From Cymodocea nodosa (taxonomy: Eukaryota; Streptophyta; Magnoliopsida; Alismatales; Cymodoceaceae), in contig CM072344.1 of NCBI GenBank assembly GCA_036874045.1, positions 12,682,501 to 12,746,500 on the forward strand: DNA of 64,000 nt, written 5' to 3'. The notes under the pieces are model-generated. The model saw only the letters and a program-made list of their open reading frames with translations, ran no database searches and was not told the DNA's origin. Made by a program: the position numbers and the translations under genes. Below, in pieces: positions 55,138 to 64,000 of this stretch (position 1 is the stretch's first letter; every line of letters starts with the position of its first letter).

Positions 55138-55349
55138 TCAAGCATGATTCATTTGGTTGAAGGGGAAGGGTAGAAACATGAACTGAAGATAGAATGAGTT
55201 CGAATTTATGTAAGAGAAAGTTAACACATTCCTTTCCTCATTTTTTATTGACATAAATAACCTTAATTTCAACTTTTCTTTCCCAACTTTTTTTTTCCCC
55301 AAGAATTCAATCAACACAAACCCTCCCTTACAAGAGGAAATATACATGG

Positions 55350-56363
55350 AATTTTGTTTCTCTTTCAAAAATTTCTTTATAATTTAAAGCAATCTTCACA
55401 CAATTGGTATTTTATGTTAAATGAAGTTCTAGTCAATATGGATTTGTGGTCTTTTAGAGCTAATTATAGTCTCTTTACTCACAGAAGTAAAGATAGTTTT
55501 ATTGTACTTCTTGTGTTCATTGATAACACAATAATTGCAAATCATAATGAAGAAGAGATAGGAAAACTCAAAGATCTTGGTAAGTGTTTCAAGTTAAAGA
55601 ATCTAGGTGTGTTGAAATATTTTCTTGGAATAGAGGTTTCTGGAACCAAATAAGGAATTTTCACATCACAACAAAAGTATGTTCTAGATCTTCTACGTGA
55701 TGCCGGTATGTTAGGATGTTCTGCAAAAATGATTCCTATGGTTGATAAATATAAACCAAATACTCAAAAGTATGAACTTGAAAGATCCTACTAGCTATAG
55801 AAGACTTGTTGGACAACTTATATACTTAACCATTACTAATCCTGACCTTGCTTATTTTGTGTAGTATTTTAGTCAATGCATTAAGGAATGATGCAAATTC
55901 TTGACTATTTGAAAGGATCATCAAGGAAAGGTTTATTTTTTAAATCTAACACTTCTGATAAGTTGTAAGCTTTTTGTGACGCAGATCGGGCCTACTACCC
56001 TTTCACTAGACATTTCGTTACAAGATTTTGTATCTTTCTTGGTGATTCACTAATATCATAGGACACACGCTCTTGAAGTATAGGACGTTAGCATCTACTA
56101 TTAGCGAAAAATCATATGGCTCAGGGCTCTTCTTACTGATTTAAGATTGATGCAAACTTTACCAACATGGCAACTCTTGAAATAGCTAAAAATCCGATCT
56201 CCCATGAGTGAACCAAGCATATAAAGCTTGATTGCTATTTCATCGATAAGAAATATTTGCATCAATTGGTAGATGTCCTAACCAAATCTCTTCCTAAATT
56301 AGCTTTCCATTCTACTGTCTAAACTAGGTGTCATTGATATTCCTACTCCAATTTAAAGGGGAG
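55350..56363 (+). pseudogene. Decayed copia RT/RNase H remnant
   Basis: 55354-55653 reads as copia RT ('LYNLKQSSHNWYF', 'DYSLFTHRSK'-like, 'LKNLGVLKYFLGIEVSG'). The catalytic YVDD box appears as 'VFIDNTII', with one Asp lost. Later fragments ('QQKYVLDLLRDAGM', about 55660-55720) and RNase H pieces reach 56330. The purine tract AAAGGGGAG at 56355-56363 ends it. The sequence type is different from elements A-D (RE1-like wording). Confidence 0.75.
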
Positions 56364-57290
56364 TGTTGTCTTGTGGTGATTTAGTATTTAGTTTCTTTCA
56401 TGTAAACGGTTTTGAATCCACCATTACCTGAATCCGCTCTATGCAATATATATATTTGACATTTGCAGGTAGCTTCCACCTGATGAAAAAGATCAGGAGG
56501 TATTCACACTAGGATTCCTATTCTTCTTTGTTTAGCAACCGTCCAAATCATGCAAGTACATGAGAAGAAATCACTAAGATGTTTTTAAGAGATCAAATTA
56601 TTCAATTTAAAAGGAAGGGCTGATGTACCATATCTATTTTTTTTCTTTCAATTTTCTCTAACTTCGGAAAAGAGAGATCAAGAAGCAATTGGGACTCCAT
56701 TAGAACCCACCACTTCACACCATCATTTCCCAAGTAGCCAAGCAACATATATGAGGAATGTGGTAGAAGGAACAAAACCCATGGCTGCCGGACGACCACC
56801 CTTCACAGCACACAATAAGGAAGATCTTTGTGATGATCGTCGACGCCACCTTTGATCCACCACGTGATGCACAACATGCTTGGTAATCGTATATCGAATA
56901 AGGATACAATTTAAACTTATATACTAATAGTTCTCTTTACTTCTGTTAATTGAATTTGAATTGTAATTTTACATAATATTAAAATGCATACGCATACATT
57001 TATCCTTTTCGAGAAAAAGATGCTTAAGCTTAAGATATACTATAAACAAAGAGAGTATTGGACATTCTCACATTGAATTTAAAGAGGGAACAAATGTTTT
57101 CTTATATTAATTCATCGACCATTCATTCATTCCAACACTTTACTTTACTCCACTAATCAACTTAAATGAAGTATCCATTGATTTGTAGGTAATAAGGAAT
57201 AATAAGTCATTATATTGATGTAGTTGAACTCGTACAACGCTTATTGCCCATGAAACAAGACCAAGACGTTACCAGTAGGGCAATGAGCTT
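56364..57290. other. LTR remnant and unassigned intergenic DNA
   Basis: It starts TGTTGTCTTGTGG right after the purine tract, with a TATA-like run (CAATATATATATTTG) near 56440, so the first few hundred bases are probably the copia LTR. No conserved frame is seen from about 56600 to 57290. Confidence 0.4.
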
Positions 57291-57296
57291 TTTATT
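57291..57296 (-). terminator. Poly(A) signal of the FBN4-type gene
   Basis: AATAAA on the - strand lies 280 bases after the stop codon. This is the best candidate for the 3' end signal; none closer is as good. Confidence 0.4.
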
Positions 57297-57575
57297 CCAG
57301 CATTCCACAAATTTTGAGTGATTTGAAGTATACCATATTTCACTTCTATATCATGTTTCATGAATGGTTCACAAGATTATTGTAAAACTACAAAACAACT
57401 GCAATGTGAGCTACAACGCCAACATCAAACAGATGGAAAATGGCTCGAGAAGTTAAGCCACTTCAAACCCATCCTTATACAATTAGTAATACTGATTCTT
57501 CTCCTAGAGGCATCACTGCATTTTAGACCAATTTGGCAAGGTAAGGAAAATTGTCTAGCCTGATCTGGTTGGAAC

Positions 57576-60500
57576 TTAGGAGATCACAAACACCCTCAAT
57601 TCTCCCTTGTCCCCTCTAGTGATGCGGGTGTCGGTGTCGAGGTATGTCACTTCAAATTCACCAAAACCAGTGGCACCGTTGGGTGGAGGCCTCAATCCAT
57701 CCGGAAGACGAGGCAACTCAATAGGTGGTATCTGGGAAAGGTTCCCAGTGGGCTTGACTGTGGTGTTGATGAATGTTATCTTTATCTTCGAAGATCCTGT
57801 GAATACAAAGAGCAACCTTAGCAAGAGAATTTCATGACTCGTGAATCAAAGCAGGAAAATGAGAGAAAGCCATGCTTAAAAGTGCTATAATAGACTAGAT
57901 GATTGAAATACTCAACAGCAGTTTTTCTTATTGCTGAATAAAAAGATATGTACATATCTTGATCTCTCAATCGTGAAAATAAAACATATGCACATGATTC
58001 TTTTAATGGGCCAAGTAAGATTTTTAACATCCATATAAAAGCAGATCCATTTCTGATTCTGCCAAGACAAATCAATTGCCTGTATTTTGAACAATTAAAC
58101 AAATTACAACTTCTATACGTGTTTTTATAGAATTACTATTTCAAATACCACAAACTTTCGACTTCAGCTCAAATCAATGACTTAAGGTCAACTAAGAGAC
58201 AATTTCAATTCAGCAATTACAGTATCTTTCATAAAACAAACTACAATATTTAGACTTTAGAATTTAGTCTCTTGATTATAATAAGGAACAAGGCTGGTAT
58301 GGAAAAGAACAAACCTATCAGTTCAAATTTATGGGCCAATGTTGCTGTTGCTTCAGCAGTCGGAAGAGGCCATGGTGTTCCAAACTCAAGCTCCACAATG
58401 TTATCAAAATCTTTACATGCTACATCTATGCGTTGGAAAACCTAATGTGTTGTCAAACACAGATTTCAGTTAGATACAAAAGCCTTTATTGGCCAATAGA
58501 ATTCATGTTTGTCTTATAATGAAATGAAGTAATAGCTTGTATAGGGGTATGTAGCTACATGAATGTCTATGATTCTATGTTTTTCAAGAATAGAGTTGTT
58601 GAGCATGTTCACTTCACAAAGTAGGCAACTGATCTTCGAACAGTAAGGAATGGCTATTTCTAGCGATACTTCTGAAAACAAAGTGAAGCAAGTGTTCATA
58701 AATTACCTTTCCAAGGTTGATTGGAAGAAGTCTTCCAGTAGGGGGTCCCGGACGACTTCCACCAAGTGTTCGAGATGAGAAAGCACTACTGTAAATCAAT
58801 TTCCACCTCCCCTGTAGCTTGTCAAGATCACAGCTGAGATCAACAAGGCCTCCTACATTCTCAAGCTCCTTTGCAGCAGAGTCTGCCATTCTTAGATCAT
58901 CATCATTAGTTGCCAGACCTCTATTCAGACCAGAAACAGCACTCTGCATTGTAGAAGCTAAACATGATAACCAAGGGAGCATACGTGATATTTAGATTAA
59001 CACTGCAAGATTTGTAGCTGAAACAAACACCAGGTAATGTGATACCTCCTAGAAGGACATTTAGAAGTATAAGAATAGGAAAGTCACAGAAACCATAACT
59101 AATGGAATCATAGGATCATGTGGCACATCCTAGAAATTTCAAGCCAGCAGATAACATTGATATTTTGCACAAATATCCATTGATATGGTTTGAATTAAAA
59201 GGCAGATAAGATGTCAAATAATTCATATTATTTATTATTCCACGATTGAAAAAGTATTTCAGATACTATGCCAACCAACACTGTGTATTGCCCCAAAAAA
59301 TCTCCATTTATGATCTGAACAATTGCTAACCAGAATGGAAAATTTTGCTTGCTTGATAAACAGTGCTTTGAAAATGGTGATTGCATACAAGCAACTTCAC
59401 AGATTTCAACAACCAACATCAATATATCCTTTTTTTACCAGTAGCTGTTTGCACTTGTGGTCTTTCCTCACGCCATAAATACTTGAGGAAGAAAGTAACC
59501 TGAGTTCAAAACCCAACAACATTAATCATTTTCAAAATAAAATCAATAAATCTTTTCTGTAGAAAAGAAAAAAAGGCTTTAATACAATTGGAAAAAGAAA
59601 CCTTGACGAGGTCTCACTCTCAAAAGAAATAAGCAAAGGGTTGTCATGATTCTCTTGATCTTAAGGTCCATTAGGTTGTGAATGCGATCATTAGTGTTTT
59701 ATATCCTATACCAAAAGAAAAAAGGAGGTAGGAGAGGTGGGATGAAATCAAATGGTTTAATATCTCAAAAGAGAGCATAGTTTTTATCTCATCATTATGG
59801 TAGGAAAGATAAGGAAGATTCTATATAAACCATATGCCATGATATTGCAAAAAGAATTTTGAATTGAAACAACCCACTAATATGCACTAGGATGGTATTG
59901 TAAAAGCAAGATGTATCTGTCCAAACAATCGTGCATGCTTATAGACATCTTGCAATTTCACATAAATAATGCACAACTATTTTATTGAAAATCACGTCTA
60001 CAAAAACAAATAGCAAATCAAAATAAGTTTAACCAGTACTATACCTGAACTAATGTATCTGCCACTATAGATTTGCGAAAAGTTTGGCTCCAGGAGTTCT
60101 GAATAACTAGCTTGATTCCTTACAATTTAGGTGTACCGTACTCATGACGACAAGGAAATTTCTGCAATTTTCATTTGAATATGGCTGTTCAGTAATTCCA
60201 GAAAATCTGGTTGCATCTGTATGCTCTCTTGCTATATACCTTTATCAATTTTGAGTATGTCAGATACTTTTGCTTCTTGGATTGCAAGAAAGACTCTGTA
60301 AATAAATGAAAATCTCCCTTTCCAAAAGCCTCAAACACCAAGGGATCCGTTGAGATTGTAGGAATAGCTTCTGCATTCATGCCGTTTAAAGCAAAAGATA
60401 AGTTCCTTCCAAGTTTCCTGTCCATGTATATATCTACCATACAACCATAAGTAACAAGATCTGGGAGAACCCTGCAATAGTTCATGTGCTCTATGCTGAT

Positions 60501-62090
60501 GTGAAGATCCCAAAACATACACATCCTGGAAAAAGCCAGTGCTCTAATATTGAATGTATTAACATCAGGTGAAAATCCAGCATCCAACATCCTCAAAAAT
60601 TCTCTCTGAAGGCTCTTCATTTTGAAATTAACAGCGTATGAAAGCAAAAGTAAGTTCCACAGCAGATTTCCAATGTTATGCCTGCCAAGGTTGACATCCC
60701 TTACAAATTCACCCAATTCATAATATTTTCTCTCTCTTATGTAGGCAGAAGCCACTGATCTTATAGCTTTTTCCCCTATTAGAATCCCTGACTTTTTCAG
60801 TCGCTTGTATGCAGTCTCCATTTCATTGATAGAACCAAACTTGCTGTAGCATCTAAGAAAAGAGCTTCCAATCCTAGAGTCAACATTAAATCCTTTAGAA
60901 ATCATCTCTCTCATTGTAGATTCCATAAGTTCAAGTTGTCCAGCATTCCCAAAGCATGAGATAGCAGAAGAGTAGACTTCACGGCATAAGTCAAAATCCC
61001 TGGAAATCACTTCATGTAGAACTCTGGATACCTTGTCGAATCGTCCCATTCTCCCATAGGCATCCATGAGACAAGATATCATCTCAATATTAGGCATCAG
61101 AGAGCTACTCATAATTTCGTCCCACAGCTGCTGAGCATGTAGGAATTGCCCATTGTTCACAAAAAATAGCAACATAGGCCAAGCATCATCGGGCATGTTG
61201 TCCTACAGACCAGTTCGCAGCTTAAAGCTATGATTCAATTAAATTAAATAGTTGTATTGCCATCTTATGTTTCTACTCTGCCCCCCTATATTGGCTAAAG
61301 TTGTGAAAATGACCCGAGCAAATATTAGAACATCAATACCTAAATAACAATATCCAACCCCTGTGCAACCCTCACCGTCCTAATGACAGAAGTCCAGCCC
61401 TCCGTTGCGTTTGTTTGAACATCAATCCAAAATCCCAATAGATGTCGAACATCACGAAATGGTTTAAAAATAGATAAGTAAAAAGTCCGTTCAAACAGTA
61501 GACGACATTCTATAATCAGACGATAAGAACGTCATTCCCAGCTACACACATCCATGGGCAAAGTAAAAATCATGCCCACACATCCAAAAGCCGAGAAAAC
61601 AACAAAAAATCTAAAACCGAAAAGAAATACACACAACAATATCTATTCAAAAGCACAATACCAGCATAAACGGGCCAAATTCGAACCCAAAAAGATCAAT
61701 CCCTTTTCAGGTAGCAAGGCACGAGTCATGAAGGCAGCAGCAACAACATGAACAGCTCTTGAATCCGAAAAACAGTTTTCCAGAGGAAACAAGATCAAAA
61801 TCCCAGCACCCACCAGGCACACTACTAGTACGTACCAGAAGCTTCAGTTTGAGCGAAGCAACATCGGATTCACCCGGAACCACGACCGGAGAGTCGTCGT
61901 CACCGAGCCCGGCACTCAGGACGAACCTGCTGATTCGACGCCCCTGCCGGCGAAAACACCGCACCCCACTCCCGACTCCTCTCCTGTGAAGGTTGGACCC
62001 GAGGGTACGAGCAGAAGGAGCAGAGGAAGAAGAAGGGGAGCATGAAGCGCGAGGGAGGAGAGAAGCCGGAGCCGAGGAAATCGCAGCCAT
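57576..62090 (-). CDS. FBN4: FIBRILLIN4-type plastid lipid-associated protein (4 exons)
   Basis: Exons on the - strand: 62090-61836, 58943-58707, 58441-58315 and 57796-57576 (TAA), all with GT...AG introns; 840 coding bases, 279 residues. Exon 1 gives a Ser/Ala/Arg-rich plastid transit peptide (MAAISSAPASLLPRAS). Exon 2 carries 'SAVSGLNRGLA', 'DLDKLQGRWKLIYSSAF' and 'GSRPGPPTGRLLPI'. Exon 3 has 'VFQRIDVACKDFDNIVELE' and 'ATLAHKFEL'. Exon 4 has 'SSKIKITF', 'GNLSQIPPIELPRLPDG' and 'DTRITRGDKGELRVFVIS'. This is the PAP/fibrillin lipocalin-like fold, and wording and length match Arabidopsis FBN4/PAP6 (At3g23400, from memory), a plastoglobule protein linked to plastoquinone storage and photosystem protection. 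The coding frame looks intact. An upstream in-frame ATG at 62183 exists, but the 62090 start fits the transit peptide better. Intron 1 (2.9 kb) contains a PPR frame. Confidence 0.88.
59981..59986 (-). terminator. Candidate intronic poly(A) signal after the PPR frame
   Basis: AATAAA on the - strand, about 200 bases after the PPR stop. Its use would end a PPR transcript inside intron 1 of the FBN4-type gene. Confidence 0.35.
60189..61196 (-). CDS. Pentatricopeptide-repeat protein frame in intron 1 of the FBN4-type gene
   Basis: An uninterrupted frame of 335 residues made of degenerate 35-residue PPR helix pairs, for example 'MPNIEMISCLMDAYGRMGRFDKV', which continues beyond the 20 residues I need quote, and 'AGFSPDVNTFNIRALAFSRM' and 'VLPDLVTYGCMVDIYMD'. 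It ends 'NQIFWNY', which I recall as the ending of one conserved plant PPR family (possibly the At3g42630 type; not certain). PPR proteins bind organelle RNA. No transit peptide is encoded, and a TAG lies two codons upstream of the ATG in frame. That TAG forms part of a possible splice acceptor at 61203-61204. An AATAAA (- strand) at 59981-59986 could end its transcript. Same strand as the host gene. Confidence 0.75.
   Translation of the reverse strand: MPDDAWPMLLFFVNNGQFLHAQQLWDEIMSSSLMPNIEMISCLMDAYGRMGRFDKVSRVLHEVISRDFDLCREVYSSAISCFGNAGQLELMESTMREMISKGFNVDSRIGSSFLRCYSKFGSINEMETAYKRLKKSGILIGEKAIRSVASAYIRERKYYELGEFVRDVNLGRHNIGNLLWNLLLLSYAVNFKMKSLQREFLRMLDAGFSPDVNTFNIRALAFSRMCMFWDLHISIEHMNYCRVLPDLVTYGCMVDIYMDRKLGRNLSFALNGMNAEAIPTISTDPLVFEAFGKGDFHLFTESFLQSKKQKYLTYSKLIKVYSKRAYRCNQIFWNY
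61203..61204 (-). other. Candidate splice acceptor in front of the PPR frame
   Basis: The - strand reads ...CTGGTCTGTAG|GACAACATG. The AG at these positions would start an exon two codons before the PPR Met, in phase 0. FBN4 exon 1 ends in phase 0 (CTTCTG|GTACGT at 61836), so the two join in frame. The pyrimidine tract is only moderate. Confidence 0.4.
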
Positions 62091-62183
62091 GGCGTCGCGC
62101 TCCTCCTGCTCGGCTGCAGACGAGCACCATATGATAAGAGGAAGGTGGTTATGGTCACATCCGGTGTATGTAAATAATTTCAC

Positions 62184-64000
62184 ACCTACTAATGTCGACG
62201 GGGTTGATAAGTACGTGAGCGGAGCAGAAGTGGCAGTGAGGAGTTAACCTGACCGCTTGGATTATTCTTATCAAAAACGTAGTGATTTCTATGTTTATTA
62301 AAATATAAATTGGGACAGTAGGTATTTACGTACATATAGATATAAATATTTAATGGTTTAATCATTGATGTCGATAACTATATCGTTCATTTTTTTATAT
62401 GAATTTTAATAAAAATTACGAATACATAAAAATATCGAGGTCGGCTGGTGACGTGGCCGCCTCTCGACTGGAGGATTCCTTTGAGGTGCCTGCTGCGTGT
62501 GGCGTGGCAATTTGACCACGAACCAATCAAAATGTATACACTATCACTTTTAAATATAAACCTTAAAAATATAAAAATATGTACTTTTTATATACCTTGA
62601 ATACCTTACCACAGTAACTTCAGGATTTAAATCTTAAAAATATAACTATTATTATTATTAAAAAAATTAATTTCTTGAATCACACGGATCCGAATATTCC
62701 ATATGCGTTTGTTGTTTTGATATTTTTTCGTGACGAGTATTTTATGGCTCTGCAAGGGAATCTTGCCAATATGAACGACAAAATGTATAGTTTCTATTAA
62801 AACTTCAATCTTAGCAAACTTAGAAAATTACCATCATAAAAAAGAGTATCAGTACATAATTTTATAATTTGATTATCTATTCAAAAATAGATGATTTGAT
62901 TGAATACTAAAATTATATACTTGTAACTATTAATTGATATATGTTTCATATAAGAAATGGATGATTTGCTTCATATATGTTTTCGCTGATATTGTCAGTG
63001 AGTATCTTGTCTTTTGACAACGAATATAATAACATAAAATCCGATTGTTTTACTTGCCATTTTAATTTATTTACGTGACATTTTTAAAAAAAAAATCTCT
63101 ATTCTATTCTAATATTTATCGGATTGCATTAATCATTGTTAACTATATTATGTTAATTAACAGACATTTAATGTTAAAAAATTCAGTATGTCATACATGT
63201 GATAATCAATTTTTTTTGTGAGTTGACCAAAGAAAAATAGATTTTTTAAGTTTTATTGTATAAATGTAAATTTCATTTAAATTGATTTATTATCAATAGA
63301 AAATTTATTTGTATAAAATAAGGATATTATTGAAAAAATCTATATCAAACTATAACCAGAATATGACTATTTTTTTGGGTAGTTATGGTCACCTTCAATG
63401 AATATAACTAATTCTACACCTAGGCTGCGCTTGACAACTTAGGCTTTAGCAATTTTTACTATTAAATACTGGAGTTCGACATTTTCTAGTCAAATATTAC
63501 TGGATTTGCCAACCTAATTCTTGAGAGCAATTGATGCATAGGTTGTTCTCCTGAACTATTATTATGTCTTTCTCCTTTACGTGCACCTTCCTCTGTCTGC
63601 TACAAAGAAGTGCATCATCTCCCTCTATGCTATTATTTCTGGAGAGAAGAAGGTCAGTATTGTTATGGATCCATGGCAAGGGATGATCAATCTAAATATT
63701 TTTCAATCTACATAATAAAGTTTAAAAAACAATTTACAAAAGAGTTATCTCTCAACATAGGTGATCTCGAAGGATGAGTTAGATGGTTGAAAATGTACTA
63801 CGACTTTTGCATGAAAAATGTCAATGTTTAGATGTTAAGAGCATTTTGTTATGTTATGTTAAGAATATTTTCTTATGTTACGTTAAGAACATTTTGTTTT
63901 GTTATATTATAGGAATTAAGAAAATAGAAGAAGTTGTCGAGAAGAAAAGGCTAGCTGTGAGAAGAGTCTCCTTAATCTTATTTCAAAATCAAGTGGTACA
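62184..64000. other. Upstream intergenic DNA of the FBN4-type gene
   Basis: The first 100 bases upstream contain a CTTATC/GATAAG-type light-element core near 62135. 62440-62520 is a GC-richer island. The rest to 64000 is AT-rich, with no frame of quality, LTR end or RNA gene seen. A small direct repeat lies at 63838-63905. Confidence 0.5.
63838..63905. repeat. Short tandem repeat
   Basis: Three degenerate copies of a unit of about 24 bases ('TTATGTTAAGAAcATTTTgT'), ending in simple GTTAT repeats. Confidence 0.6.

Noticed and set aside
57607..57837. + strand frame over FBN4 exon 4
   Set aside because: Antisense shadow of a well-supported exon.
62000..62183. Upstream ATG at 62183 as the FBN4 start
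   Set aside because: It adds a segment unlike a transit peptide (Cys/His rich). The ATG at 62090 gives a typical MAAxxS start. It cannot be excluded without 5' data.
1..64000. tRNA, rRNA or small RNA genes
   Set aside because: No tRNA-like A/B boxes with cloverleaf potential or rRNA segments were recognised by eye; the tRNA-complementary sites present are retroelement primer-binding sites.

Overview
The window is plant nuclear DNA, most likely from an angiosperm with a large, retrotransposon-rich genome. About 56 kb is a stack of nested LTR retrotransposons with plant-type primer-binding sites. The right end carries two host genes with plastid-type products. The GC-rich first exon against an AT-rich background hints at a monocot, but I cannot name a species.

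Layout. 1-1478: + strand LTR of a Ty3/gypsy (Athila/Tat-like) element ('H') whose body lies left of the window. 1479-9946: Ty1/copia SIRE-like element 'A' (- strand), cut by H at its left end. 9947-15780 plus 24249-29832: copia element 'C' (- strand), which received both A and the complete copia element 'B' (15781-24248, two 1746-bp LTRs). 29833 to about 30.9 kb: remnant 'G' of a further C-like element. About 30.9-49.2 kb: large Ty3/gypsy element 'F' (- strand), interrupted by a truncated + strand Ty3/gypsy element 'E' (36819-41402). 49226-53018: 5'-truncated + strand copia element 'D'. About 53.2-55.1 kb: decayed chromovirus-type gypsy remnant. About 55.35-56.6 kb: decayed copia remnant. 57.3-62.1 kb: a FIBRILLIN4-type plastoglobule protein gene (- strand, four exons), with a pentatricopeptide-repeat (PPR) reading frame inside its first intron on the same strand. 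62.2-64 kb: AT-rich upstream DNA with no gene seen.

Three things stand out. (1) The LTRs of A, B, C, D, F and H, and internal parts of A, C and F, carry arrays of short imperfect palindromes such as CGGATAGTTA...TAACTATCCG, CGTTGAGTTA...TAACTCAACG and AAACTCGAA...TTCGAGTTT. The outer arm sequence changes between copies while self-complementarity is kept. The arrays mostly lie a few hundred bases upstream of a TATA-like box and an LTR transcript start or an internal ORF, so they look like a portable promoter module shared by copia and gypsy elements. (2) F has unusual gene content: zinc knuckle-protease-RT-RNase H-integrase, then an env-position ORF homologous to that of the copia elements, then a separate capsid ORF, then a captured F-box-type gene. 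(3) FBN4 exon 1, which encodes the transit peptide, ends in phase 0. A potential splice acceptor immediately before the PPR frame would join the two in frame, so one promoter and one transit-peptide exon could serve two proteins.

Most retroelement frames are broken by stop codons, many of them at expected Trp or Gln positions. None of the elements looks autonomous as it stands.
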